Notes under the pieces: model-generated
Seen by the model: only the letters and a program-made list of their open reading frames with translations
Told to the model about the DNA's origin: nothing
Databases searched by the model: none
Translations under genes and position numbers: made by a program
In this document: positions 41,176 to 49,605 of the stretch, in pieces
How positions within the stretch are numbered: the first letter of the stretch is position 1
Layout of the letters: each line of letters starts with the position of its first letter
Assembly: GCF_000755245.1 (NCBI RefSeq)
Contig: NZ_BBMP01000022.1
Span: 62,001 to 126,000 of the forward strand
DNA from: Halococcus sediminicola
Lineage (GTDB): Archaea > Halobacteriota > Halobacteria > Halobacteriales > Halococcaceae
Direction: 5' to 3'
DNA length: 64,000 bases

Positions 41176-42522
41176 ATGGGACTGTTCGACCGCCTCACCG
41201 GCGACGACGCGCCTCGTGTTGCCTTCTTCGGCATCGACGGGGTTCCGTATAGCCTCATCGAGGACAATCCGGATGTATTCGAAAACCTCACCGCGATCGC
41301 CGAGGAGGGGAGCGCGGGACCGATCGACTCGATCGTGCCCCCGGAGTCAAGCGCGTGCTGGCCCTCGCTGACGACCGGCGTGAATCCCGGCGAAACCGGT
41401 GTGTACGGCTTTCAGGACCGCGAGATCGGCTCCTACGAGACCTACGTTCCGATGGGCCGCGACGTGCAAGCGACCCGCGTCTGGGACCGCGTCGAGAACG
41501 AAGGCCGCGACGCCACCGTGATGAACGTCCCCGTAACCTTTCCGCCCCAGCGCGACGTCCAGCGGATGGTGTCTGGCTTCCTCTCGCCGGGCGTCGACGA
41601 GGCCGCCTACCCCGACGAGATGCGCAACACGCTCAACGACACTGGGTATCGCATCGACAACAACGCGAAACTCGGCCACGACGACGACAAGACCGAGTTC
41701 ATCGAGGACGCCCACGCGACCCTCGACGGCCGCTTCGAGGGCTTCTCACAGTACATCGAGCAGGACGACTGGGACCTCTTCTTCGGCGTGTTCATGACCA
41801 CCGATCGGGTGAACCACTTCCTGTTCAAACACTACGAGGAGGACGGCGAATACAAGGACGAATTCCTCGACTTCTACAGCACGGTCGACGACTACCTCGG
41901 TCAACTGCGTGAGATGCTTCCCGAGGACGTCACGATGGTCGTCGCCTCCGACCACGGCTTCACGAGCCTCGACTACGAAGTTCACTTCAACACGTGGCTC
42001 GAACAGGAGGGCTGGCTCTCGTACGGCGATGACGACCACGACAGCCTCGCGGACATCTCGGACGACACCGAGGCCTACGCCTTCATCCCCGGGCGCTTTT
42101 ATATCAACCTCGAAGGGCGCGAGCCACGTGGCGCGGTCCCCGAGGAGGACTACGAGGACAAGCGCACCGAGTTGAAGAAGGCACTCGAAACGCTCGAAGG
42201 CCCGGATGGGAAGAAAGTCTGCGAGCGCGTCGTCGAGAAAGAGGACGCTTTCAGAGGTGCGCACGACGACATCGCCCCCGACCTCGTGGCGATCCCGAAC
42301 CACGGTTTCGACCTGAAGGCGGGCTTTGGGGGTCACGACGAGGTCTTCGATACCGGTCCCCGCAACGGCATGCACAGCTTCGACAACGCGACGCTGCTCG
42401 TCGACGACACGAACGCCACGATCGGAAACGACACTGACCTCTTCGACATCGCGCCGACGCTGCTCGACCTCATGGAGATCGACCACGACCGCGGCGAGTT
42501 CGACGGCGCGAGCCTCGCCTGA
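41176..42522 (+). CDS. Type I phosphodiesterase/nucleotide pyrophosphatase family protein
   Basis: A 448-residue soluble protein of the AP superfamily. Metal-ligand segments are VAFFGIDGVPYSLIE at the start, MTTDRVNHFLF in the middle, VVASDHGFTSL and HDEVFDTGPRNGMHSFDNATL later. The nucleophile region is PPESSACWPSLTTG. The likely reaction is hydrolysis of a phosphodiester or nucleotide-linked phosphate; haloarchaea have many paralogues, some in glycan or lipid metabolism. The ATG at 41176 (MGLFDRLTG) begins the conserved fold. Confidence 0.82.
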   Translation: MGLFDRLTGDDAPRVAFFGIDGVPYSLIEDNPDVFENLTAIAEEGSAGPIDSIVPPESSACWPSLTTGVNPGETGVYGFQDREIGSYETYVPMGRDVQATRVWDRVENEGRDATVMNVPVTFPPQRDVQRMVSGFLSPGVDEAAYPDEMRNTLNDTGYRIDNNAKLGHDDDKTEFIEDAHATLDGRFEGFSQYIEQDDWDLFFGVFMTTDRVNHFLFKHYEEDGEYKDEFLDFYSTVDDYLGQLREMLPEDVTMVVASDHGFTSLDYEVHFNTWLEQEGWLSYGDDDHDSLADISDDTEAYAFIPGRFYINLEGREPRGAVPEEDYEDKRTELKKALETLEGPDGKKVCERVVEKEDAFRGAHDDIAPDLVAIPNHGFDLKAGFGGHDEVFDTGPRNGMHSFDNATLLVDDTNATIGNDTDLFDIAPTLLDLMEIDHDRGEFDGASLA

Positions 42523-42531
42523 AAAGTCCTA

Positions 42532-42729
42532 TCAGTCGAGTTCGAAGGCGATCTCGACTTCGGCCTGATATTCGCGGCCATCCACCTCGGCGAGTTCGAC
42601 GCCGAAGCTCTCGGCGGTGGCCCATTTGACGTTGTTGAGCGTGTCCTCGGCGCGGTCGACGGCGTTGTCGACGGCCGCCTCGAAGCTCTCGTCGCTCGTA
42701 CCGATCATCGTGATTTTCTTGTAAACCAT
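42532..42729 (-). CDS. Dodecin (flavin-storage protein)
   Basis: A 65-residue dodecin. The strand-helix-strand pattern [19 protein letters not shown], the Trp of [11 protein letters not shown] that stacks on the flavin, and [13 protein letters not shown] match archaeal dodecins, which form dodecamers binding riboflavin or lumichrome. A TATA box at 42756-42764 supports the ATG at 42729. It converges on the phosphodiesterase-like gene with a 9-nt gap. Confidence 0.92.
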   Translation of the reverse strand: MVYKKITMIGTSDESFEAAVDNAVDRAEDTLNNVKWATAESFGVELAEVDGREYQAEVEIAFELD

Positions 42730-42755
42730 CGCAGGACGCGCTTCGACCGGCGAGG

Positions 42756-42764
42756 ACATAAAAC
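42756..42764 (-). promoter_or_regulatory. TATA box of dodecin gene
   Basis: On the minus strand GTTTTATGT, 27-35 nt upstream of the ATG at 42729. Confidence 0.55.
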
Positions 42765-42787
42765 TGCGCTTGCCCCCTACGGATGGC

Positions 42788-43456
42788 TCACCCGGTCTCG
42801 CGCTCGCGAGTGTCGAGGCGCGCGGCGAGGGCATCGACGACGCCGCTCAGGCGTGCACCACCCCAGACGGCGACGACCGCCGCGCCGACCGTATCGAATA
42901 TCAGATCCAGCATCGTGTCTTCGAGCCCGTACTGGGTGAGGACGGGTTCGGCGAGCACGAGCATCGAGAGGGCGCTGGTGGTGAACTCGATGACCTCCCA
43001 GAGCACGCCGAAGGCGAGCACGAACAGGAAGATGAACACGACCATGAACTCCGACGGAAAGGTGACGTCCGTGCTGTGGACGTCGAGCGCGCGGGCCGCA
43101 GCGTAGCCGACGGCCGCGACGACCGACGCCGACAGGCCGTGTGTGAGGTGGTCGTACCACCAGAGCGATTGATAGGGTGATAATGGTGTCCACGGCAGGC
43201 CGACGCCGCCGAAGGCGTGGAGGAACACTGCACTGGTTATCCACAGCGTCAGGCCGGCGTCCATCGGAATCCCGTAATCGCGTTCGAGGACACTGGGCAG
43301 TCGCGTCACCGCGAGCGCGAGCAGCGTGTTGACGATGACCGTCGTGTTGCCCTCGAACAGTCCGACGAGGAACATTCCGACGAGACCGACCTCCATCGCC
43401 CACGTGAGCTGGCGCTGGCGGCGTTCGGAGAGACCGAGCCGGTCGCGGATCCTCAT
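42788..43456 (-). CDS. Integral membrane protein, DUF2238 (YjdF)-like
   Basis: A 222-residue protein with about six hydrophobic helices. The pattern [19 protein letters not shown], then [10 protein letters not shown] and [12 protein letters not shown] recalls the YjdF/DUF2238 family with its Asp/His, Glu-x-x-Glu and Asp-Asp residues in membrane helices. Function unknown. Its start overlaps the stop of the next upstream membrane gene by 4 nt (ATGA type), so the two are cotranscribed. Confidence 0.65.
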   Translation of the reverse strand: MRIRDRLGLSERRQRQLTWAMEVGLVGMFLVGLFEGNTTVIVNTLLALAVTRLPSVLERDYGIPMDAGLTLWITSAVFLHAFGGVGLPWTPLSPYQSLWWYDHLTHGLSASVVAAVGYAAARALDVHSTDVTFPSEFMVVFIFLFVLAFGVLWEVIEFTTSALSMLVLAEPVLTQYGLEDTMLDLIFDTVGAAVVAVWGGARLSGVVDALAARLDTRERETG

Positions 43457-44037
43457 CGGATCGCCTCCGGCAGGCGTTCGGGGGGGAGCCGTCGGCGGAC
43501 GTAGCCCTCGAAGAACAGTCCGGCACCGACGCCGGCGACCGTCGAGGCGACGAACTCCCACATCAGTTGGTCCTCGGAGGCCAGAAAGCCGGTGCCGAGA
43601 TAGAGGTCGGCGACCCAGCGCGTGACCGCCCACGCGCCCGCGGTCGCCATCGTCGTGATGACGACGAAGACCACGGCGAAGCGATAGCTCATCTCCACGC
43701 TCGTAAAGAGGTGGAGTTCGACCGCGACGACGAGCGCGAGCGCTGCCACCGCGAGATACGTGGCGACCTCGGCGACGGGCGGCGCGAACGCGCGGGCGAG
43801 CGTCGGGAGGGCGGCGAGGGCGAGCACCTCCCACGGCACCATCGCCCGTGGCGACCGGACGGCGATGGGCGGCACTACCGAGAGGGCGACGACGCCGGCG
43901 GTGAAGACGGCCCAAAGCAGATTGCCGCGGAGCAGTGACACCACCGCGACGACGGCGACGAACGCGACGAACGTCCATGCGAGCAGGGCGTTCGCCCGTT
44001 CGCTTTCAACGAGTCGGTCGAGGTCCGCGCGTGACAT
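43453..44037 (-). CDS. Membrane protein of unknown function
   Basis: A 194-residue protein with about five hydrophobic helices and a basic C-terminal end ([15 protein letters not shown]). The segment TTMATAGAWAVTRWVADLYLG contains charged residues inside a helix. It resembles, loosely, its downstream neighbour and may be a diverged relative. No family assigned. Overlaps the downstream gene by 4 nt. Confidence 0.6.
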   Translation of the reverse strand: MSRADLDRLVESERANALLAWTFVAFVAVVAVVSLLRGNLLWAVFTAGVVALSVVPPIAVRSPRAMVPWEVLALAALPTLARAFAPPVAEVATYLAVAALALVVAVELHLFTSVEMSYRFAVVFVVITTMATAGAWAVTRWVADLYLGTGFLASEDQLMWEFVASTVAGVGAGLFFEGYVRRRLPPERLPEAIR

Positions 44038-44074
44038 AGCTCCCCTTTCTTGCCGGGGAACTTCATCCCTCCCT

Positions 44075-45055
44075 TCAGAAAACGAGATAGACGACGGCGT
44101 AGGCGACCGACGCCAGCGAGACGGCCGCCAACCCGGTGAGTCCGGCCGTCAGCAGGCGCTCCCCGTCGAGCGCGCGGCGGGGCCGATGGGCGTGACGGAC
44201 GAACGGGGCCGGCCCGACCGCGCCGACCGCGAGCACACTGAAGACGAACTCGTAGGACGAATCGACCGTCGGCGCGGGCAGTGCGAGCGCGGCCGCCGCG
44301 TAGGCGACCCCGAGCGCCGCGCGCCCGTGAACGTGGCTGGCGAGGCTGCGGTCGGTGAGTTCGCAGTAGACGAGCGCCGCGAGCCAGATAGTGCCGAGTT
44401 CGAGCCAGAACGTGCCCAAGAGATGCAACGTCGGGTCAGTAAGGAAGACGAGGCGCTCGCTCACGAGCTGTGCATCGAACGGGTAGAGGAACTGGGGCGG
44501 TTCGCCCGTGAACAGGTCGCCGAAGGGATGGCTGAGCAGGCCGAAGAGCGCGGTGAGGAACACTGCCTTGGGGCCGAGGTCGCCGTAGCGCGCGGCGAGT
44601 TCGGCGATGGCGAGGCTCGTGAGCGCGAACGCGCCCATCACGAGCGCGCCGAGCGGCCCGCTCACGACGCCGGCGACGCCGACGAGACCGCCGAGGACGA
44701 GCAGCGAGCCAGCACGTTCGCCGTTCGAGTTCTCGCTTCGCGCGTGACTCCAGAGCCACAGGGCGAGTGCCGCGACGGTGCCGACGACCAGCGAATGCGT
44801 TACTGCCCTGTGGACGAGGTTGCCGGCCGACCAGAAGCTCTCGGCCGCGTCGGCGACGCCGCCCGCCTCGGCCAACCCCACGGGGGCGTAGAGGATGTCG
44901 ACGTCGGGAGCGGCGGCGAACGCGCCCGCGGACGCGCCGAGGGCCAGCGAGCGCCCGCGCGGCTGTCCCAGGAGGCGCGCGCCACCCGCGACGACCGCGA
45001 ACGCGCCCAGTGCGTGGCCGACGAACATGGGCGTGACGACGTGCCCATCGGACAT
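44075..45055 (-). CDS. YdjM/DUF457-type membrane-bound putative metal hydrolase
   Basis: A 326-residue membrane protein of the YdjM (DUF457) family. Metal-ligand-like motifs are FVGHALGAF, PDVDILYAP, HRAVTHSLVVG and LSHPFGDLFTGEP. The family is predicted to be membrane-associated hydrolase; activity is unproven. The start at 45055 is used; the ATG at 45028 (MFVGHALGAF) is a good alternative. It begins a three-gene minus-strand run of membrane proteins. Confidence 0.8.
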   Translation of the reverse strand: MSDGHVVTPMFVGHALGAFAVVAGGARLLGQPRGRSLALGASAGAFAAAPDVDILYAPVGLAEAGGVADAAESFWSAGNLVHRAVTHSLVVGTVAALALWLWSHARSENSNGERAGSLLVLGGLVGVAGVVSGPLGALVMGAFALTSLAIAELAARYGDLGPKAVFLTALFGLLSHPFGDLFTGEPPQFLYPFDAQLVSERLVFLTDPTLHLLGTFWLELGTIWLAALVYCELTDRSLASHVHGRAALGVAYAAAALALPAPTVDSSYEFVFSVLAVGAVGPAPFVRHAHRPRRALDGERLLTAGLTGLAAVSLASVAYAVVYLVF

Positions 45056-45137
45056 AAACTGCTCGTGGCGTGCGCTCGCACACCGGGTCCCGTCACGAAA
45101 CGAACGTCATTTCAACACAGACCGAGTCGCCCCCGGT

Positions 45138-46304
45138 ATGCAGCGCCCCGAGGTAGGAGAACTCACGCCACCCGACCGAACGCTGATGGGTCCCGGGCCG
45201 AGCGACGTGCACCCGCGCGTTCGCCGTGCGATGACCACACCGCTGGTGGGCCATCTCGACCCCGCGTTCGTCGACCTGATGGACGAGGTGCAAGAACTCC
45301 TGCGGTACGCCTTCCGGACGGACAACGAGTGGACGATTCCCATCAGCGGGACCGGTTCGGCCGCGATGGAGGCCGCCATCGGAAATCTCGTCGAGCCGGA
45401 CGATACAGTCTTAGTCCCCGGCAACGGCTACTTCGGCGGGCGGATGGCGTCGATGGTCGAGCGAGCGGGCGGCGAGACCGTGACGGTCGACGCCCCGTGG
45501 GGCGAACCGCTCGACGTCGACGACGTGCGTGCGGCCTTCGATTCTCACGACCCCGACCTGCTGGCGTTCGTCCACGGCGAGACGAGTACGGGCGTGCTCC
45601 AGCCCGACGTCTCGGAACTTACCGACCTCGCTCACGACAACGACGCACTCACCATCGTCGACGCGGTGACGACCTTCGGCGGCGTCGAACTCCGAGTGGA
45701 CGACTGGGACGTCGACGTGGCGTACTCGGCCGCCCAGAAGTGTCTCTCCGCGCCGCCGGGTGCGAGCCCGCTCACACTCAACGAGCGGGCGATGGCGAAG
45801 ATCGAGGAGCGCGACGCGACGGTTCGGTCGTGGTATCTCGACCTCTCGAAACTGGCCGACTACTGGGGCGAGGAGCGTGCCTACCACCACACCGCGCCCA
45901 TCACGAACGTCTACGCGCTGCGGGAGGCGCTCCGACTCGCCGCCGAGGAGGGCATCGAGGCGCGCTGGGAGCGCCACGAACACGTCGCGGGCGCGCTCAG
46001 AGCGGGCGTCGAGGCGATGGGTCTCGATCTCGCGAGCACGAGCTGGCTGCCGAGTCTGAACACCGTTCGTCTACCCGCGGGCGTCGACGATGGAGCGGTC
46101 ATCGAGGGATTGCTCGACGGCTACGACATCGAGGTCGCGGGCGGGCTGGGCGACCTCTCGGGCGAAGTGCTCCGGGTCGGCTGTATGGGTCATTCGGCAC
46201 GCCCGGCGAACGTCCTCGCACTACTCGCGGCGCTCGGCAACGTGCTCGAAGGGGAGGAAATCGACGCCGACGCGGGTCTCGCGGCGGCACGGGAGCGGCT
46301 CTAG
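45138..46304 (+). CDS. Class V PLP aminotransferase (alanine-glyoxylate type)
   Basis: A 388-residue pyridoxal-phosphate enzyme of the alanine-glyoxylate/serine-pyruvate aminotransferase group. MGPGPSDVHPRV and ISGTGSAAMEAAI are the N-terminal signatures, VDAVTTFGGVEL holds the cofactor Asp, and SAAQKCLSAPPG the Schiff-base Lys (near residue 200). It would transfer amino groups between alanine or serine and glyoxylate or pyruvate. TTTCAAC about 27 nt upstream is a weak TATA element. Its stop overlaps that of the convergent small gene by 4 nt. Confidence 0.9.
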   Translation: MQRPEVGELTPPDRTLMGPGPSDVHPRVRRAMTTPLVGHLDPAFVDLMDEVQELLRYAFRTDNEWTIPISGTGSAAMEAAIGNLVEPDDTVLVPGNGYFGGRMASMVERAGGETVTVDAPWGEPLDVDDVRAAFDSHDPDLLAFVHGETSTGVLQPDVSELTDLAHDNDALTIVDAVTTFGGVELRVDDWDVDVAYSAAQKCLSAPPGASPLTLNERAMAKIEERDATVRSWYLDLSKLADYWGEERAYHHTAPITNVYALREALRLAAEEGIEARWERHEHVAGALRAGVEAMGLDLASTSWLPSLNTVRLPAGVDDGAVIEGLLDGYDIEVAGGLGDLSGEVLRVGCMGHSARPANVLALLAALGNVLEGEEIDADAGLAAARERL

Positions 46305-46621
46305 GCGAGCAGCGACGGCCCGACCGAGGGATGGAGCACCTCGTACTCCTCGGAGCCGTCGACGCCGATGACCGCCCAGTCGTAGTCGGGTTTGGCATCG
46401 AGCAGGCGCTCGCGGAGGTCCTCGGCCGCATCCATCCACGCGACGAAACAGCGAAGCTCGCCCGAATCGGGGAGTTCGGTCGCCTCGTCGGCGGCCGTGA
46501 CGCGGACGACGCGCCACTTGCGCTCGGCTCTGAGTTCACAGCCGCTGCCCGATACCGTGTAGCCGAGCTCGGCGAATATCGACCGTGCTTCCTCGGACGG
46601 GGTCGTGCTAACAGTCCCCAT
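46301..46621 (-). CDS. Small haloarchaeal protein, function unknown
   Basis: A 106-residue protein with an alpha/beta pattern (IFAELGYTVSGSGCELRAERK, then RVVRVTAADEATELP). I do not recognise a family with known function. A TATA box at 46646-46653 (TTTATTGT on the minus strand) lies 25-32 nt before the ATG, so it is a genuine leaderless gene. Confidence 0.65.
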   Translation of the reverse strand: MGTVSTTPSEEARSIFAELGYTVSGSGCELRAERKWRVVRVTAADEATELPDSGELRCFVAWMDAAEDLRERLLDAKPDYDWAVIGVDGSEEYEVLHPSVGPSLLA

Positions 46622-46708
46622 GTACCGACTGTTACTCGGTCGTTCACAATAAACGTTCGTGCCGGTTACGAAACCGAGTGCCTCTCATGCGCGGCCGTAT
46701 TCGTGGCG

Positions 46709-46945
46709 CTATTCGTGGGCGGCATCCCACTCGTCGGCCTTCTTGATGTTCGCACAGTCGTTGCACTTGATGCGTCCCATCGCGTCCATCGCGTTGTCGA
46801 AGGTCCGACAGTTGCCACAGAAGTAGCCCCAGCGCCGCTCGGCGCGCTCGTCGGCATAGACGACGAAAAACGGGCCTTTCGAGCCGCGCTCTGCCTCTTC
46901 GTGGTCGACGTAGAGGGTTCGCCCGTCGGCCGTCCTCGCATCCAT
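46709..46945 (-). CDS. Small zinc-finger protein (DUF5816-like)
   Basis: A 78-residue protein with a likely zinc ribbon: FCGNC and KCNDC are separated by 17 residues with FDNAMDAMGRI between them. The N-terminal part (TLYVDHEEAERGSKGPFFVVY) forms strands. It looks like the haloarchaeal DUF5816 family; that assignment is from memory of the family pattern. The ATG at 46945 is preferred to the longer frame. Confidence 0.6.
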   Translation of the reverse strand: MDARTADGRTLYVDHEEAERGSKGPFFVVYADERAERRWGYFCGNCRTFDNAMDAMGRIKCNDCANIKKADEWDAAHE

Positions 46946-47034
46946 ATCGTGGCTGGGTACTCCAGGGGCAAGTGGCTGCTGGGTGCGGCGGGAAATGGAA
47001 ACGTTCAGGCATCCTCGACGTTTGCCTTCGAGGA

Positions 47035-47442
47035 ATGACGCTGGTCGTCGTGCCCGTCCGGTATCCACTGAGCGAGCACTCACGACGAACCCTCGAAACC
47101 GCGATCGACGTCGCCGACGAACACGACGCCGCGCTCAGCGTGCTGCACGTCGATCTCTATCAGTCGGGCCAGCGCGTCACGCAGTCGGCGCTGAAAAACG
47201 CCGTCGAGGACGCCTTCGGCCCGCTGTCGAACACGCGCTACGCCGTCCGCCCCGGGTTCCTCGTCGAGGAGACCATCCTCGACGAGATCGCGCTCGAAGA
47301 CGCGGACATCGTCGTCATCGGCCGCAAGCAGGCCAGTCGCTGGCGGCGGATGGTCCACCGGATCATCGACGAGCCGGACGTGGCGGACTTCCTGCGCGAA
47401 CAGCTCGACTGTCGGGTCGTCACCGCCTCGCCGACCGAGTGA
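47035..47442 (+). CDS. Universal stress protein-like (UspA fold)
   Basis: A 135-residue UspA-fold protein: TLVVVPVRYPLSEHSRRTLE and LSVLHVDLYQ at the start, DADIVVIGRKQASRW near residues 90-105. The classical G-x2-G-x9-G-S/T nucleotide motif after the GRK is absent, so ATP binding is doubtful. It ends 1 nt before the convergent MscS gene. Role unknown. Confidence 0.75.
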   Translation: MTLVVVPVRYPLSEHSRRTLETAIDVADEHDAALSVLHVDLYQSGQRVTQSALKNAVEDAFGPLSNTRYAVRPGFLVEETILDEIALEDADIVVIGRKQASRWRRMVHRIIDEPDVADFLREQLDCRVVTASPTE

Positions 47443-47443
47443 G

Positions 47444-48457
47444 TCAGCGCGGGCGCTCGGGGGCGTCGGCGTCGCTCGGCTCGTCGAAGACCACGTGTCG
47501 ATGGGGGTACGGAAACCCGATGTCGGCGTCCGCGAACGCCTCCCAGATACGTTCTTGGACGCGCGAGCGCACCGCGAGGAGTTTGTAGGGTTCCTTCACC
47601 CAGTAGCGAAGCCGCAACGATACGCCGTCGTCGGCGTATTCGTCGATGTAACAGGTCGGGGCGGCCGGATAGCGCGCGCTGCCGATACGGATCGAGGGCC
47701 CGCCGCGGATGACGACGTCCTCCTCGCGGGCGGCCCGCTCGATGAGGCCCCGTGCCTCGTCGAGGTCGCACTCGTAGGGCACCAACACGTCGAGAGTGAG
47801 CCGCGTCCGGAGGTCCTCGGCCGAGTAGTTGATGACGTCGCGCTCTCGGATCGTGCCGTTGGGGATCACGAGAAAGGTGTTGTCGAGCGTGAATATCTTG
47901 GTGTACTGGAAGGTGATGTCCTCGACGAAACCCCGTGTCCCGTCGCCGGCGTCGACGACCTCTATCATATCGCCGATCTCGTAGGATTGGTCCGAGAGGA
48001 CGAACAGGCCACTGATGATGCTGCCGAGGATGGGCGAGATCACGACGGCGGCCGCGGCCGTGAGCACCGTCACCGACAGGAGGATGTCGTCGAGACCGAC
48101 GCCGACGAGCGCCGCCGCCGTGAGTACCGCGAGGAACATGACTGCGACGCGCATCGAGCGCAGCACCGCCCGGCTGACGCTCGGCCGGCGGAAGCGGCGG
48201 GCGACGCGGCGACCGACCAGCCTGACGAGCAGTTTGCCGCCGTACCACGCGAGCGCGAGCACCAGTATGGCCAGTACCGTTCGCACCCACCACTCCGGCA
48301 CCCACTCGGGAAGGAGGCGGCTGGCGGTCTGGACGGCTTCTTTCGACCCCTCCTGGATACTGCTGTTCGTCCCGTTCGTGTCGTTCGTTCCGTTTCCGTC
48401 CGGCGTGGCGAGCTGGCCGAGCCGCGCAGCGCTCGCCGACACGCCGGAGGAGTCCAT
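47444..48457 (-). CDS. MscS-family mechanosensitive channel
   Basis: A 337-residue membrane protein with an exported N-terminal part, three to four helices, and the MscS pore/beta domain: GLDDILLSVTVLTAAAAV, then SPILGSIISGLFVL and YEIGDMIEV, with VPYECDLDEARGLIE in the cytoplasmic cage. It should open under osmotic downshock to release solutes. A T-rich TATA-like element lies about 27 nt upstream. Confidence 0.88.
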   Translation of the reverse strand: MDSSGVSASAARLGQLATPDGNGTNDTNGTNSSIQEGSKEAVQTASRLLPEWVPEWWVRTVLAILVLALAWYGGKLLVRLVGRRVARRFRRPSVSRAVLRSMRVAVMFLAVLTAAALVGVGLDDILLSVTVLTAAAAVVISPILGSIISGLFVLSDQSYEIGDMIEVVDAGDGTRGFVEDITFQYTKIFTLDNTFLVIPNGTIRERDVINYSAEDLRTRLTLDVLVPYECDLDEARGLIERAAREEDVVIRGGPSIRIGSARYPAAPTCYIDEYADDGVSLRLRYWVKEPYKLLAVRSRVQERIWEAFADADIGFPYPHRHVVFDEPSDADAPERPR

Positions 48458-48591
48458 ACGCCCGGCTCAGTGCCGTCGGGAAAAAGGGTTGCGGAGCACA
48501 CGTTCCGGGGCGACCCGTGACAGAGCACGGCGGACGGCGTCCACGAGCGGGGTTTTCTAGTGACATACGTGGCTTTCGCACACGAGAAAAT

Positions 48592-48612
48592 GATTTTCCC
48601 TCATCGAAAATC
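48592..48612. promoter_or_regulatory. Inverted repeat upstream of sufC
   Basis: GATTTTC (48592-48598), a 7-nt spacer and GAAAATC (48606-48612) form a perfect inverted repeat about 60 nt before the sufC ATG, in the A+T-rich part of the 214-bp divergent region with mscS. A second, shorter symmetry (ATGG-AAA-CCAT) is at 48623-48633. Candidate site for iron or redox control. Confidence 0.45.
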
Positions 48613-48671
48613 GTTACGGGTGAATGGAAACCATTATGGGGTTCACGACGCAAGAGACGAGCGATAGGACG

Positions 48672-49577
48672 ATGGCACGTTTAGAACTGAACGACCTCCA
48701 TGCAGAGGTCGCTGAGGGCGGCGAGAAGATCCTCGATGGCGTGAGCCTCGAAGTCGAATCGGGCGAGATCCACGCACTGATGGGGCCGAACGGGTCGGGC
48801 AAATCGACCACCGCGAAGGTCATCGCGGGCCACCCGGCCTACGAGGTCACCGGTGGCGAGGTGCTCATCCACCTCGACGACGACGAGTTCGAGGGCGTCG
48901 AGATTCCAGACGACATGCGCACGTGGAACCTCCTGGAGCTCGAACCGAACGAGCGCGCGGCGCTTGGCGTGTTCCTCGGCTTCCAGTACCCCGCCGAGAT
49001 CGAGGGCGTCACGATGGTGAACTTCCTGCGCACGGCCTTGAACGCCAAACTCGAAGAGCGCGAGGACCTCTTCGAGGGCGACGAGGGCGCGGATGACGAA
49101 GAAGAGGAGGCGGGCTACGAGACCTCGCCGATGGAGGGCGACATGGACGAAGGCGAGGTCGGCGTCGCCGAGTTCCAGCAGATCATGTCCGAGAAGATGG
49201 AGCAGTTGGACATGGACGCCGCGTTCGCCCAGCGCTATCTCAATGCAGGGTTCTCCGGCGGCGAGAAAAAGCAAAACGAGGTGCTGCAGGCCGCGATCCT
49301 CGAACCGTCGGTCGCGGTGCTCGACGAGATCGACTCGGGGCTCGACATCGACCGTCTCCAGGACGTCTCGAAGGGGATCAACGCGCTCCGTGACGAGCAG
49401 GGCGCGGGCATCCTCCAGATCACCCACTACCAGCGGATCCTCGACTACGTCGAGCCGGATCACGTCCACATCATGCTCGACGGCAAGATCGCCAAGAGCG
49501 GCGGTCCCGATCTCGCCCGCAGACTCGAAGACGAGGGCTACGACTGGGTCCGCGAGGAAGCCTACGAGACAGCCTGA
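48672..49577 (+). CDS. sufC: Fe-S assembly ATPase SufC
   Basis: A 301-residue ABC-type ATPase of the SUF Fe-S cluster system. Walker A is GPNGSGKST (residues 38-46), the signature FSGGEKKQNEVLQ, and Walker B VAVLDEIDSGLD. An acidic insert of about 35 residues (near 130-165, from FEGDEGADDEEEE) is longer than in bacterial SufC and is a halophile feature. The ATG at 48672 (MARLEL) is chosen. It powers the SufBCD scaffold with the next two genes. Confidence 0.96.
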   Translation: MARLELNDLHAEVAEGGEKILDGVSLEVESGEIHALMGPNGSGKSTTAKVIAGHPAYEVTGGEVLIHLDDDEFEGVEIPDDMRTWNLLELEPNERAALGVFLGFQYPAEIEGVTMVNFLRTALNAKLEEREDLFEGDEGADDEEEEAGYETSPMEGDMDEGEVGVAEFQQIMSEKMEQLDMDAAFAQRYLNAGFSGGEKKQNEVLQAAILEPSVAVLDEIDSGLDIDRLQDVSKGINALRDEQGAGILQITHYQRILDYVEPDHVHIMLDGKIAKSGGPDLARRLEDEGYDWVREEAYETA

Positions 49578-49605
49578 TAAGGCTTCGACCACTACAGACC
49601 ACACA

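Noticed and set aside
43760-47038. 1092-codon open frame spanning several genes
   Set aside because: It runs antisense to or out of frame with four recognised genes (membrane trio, aminotransferase and others) and has a low-complexity Arg/Gly-rich translation.
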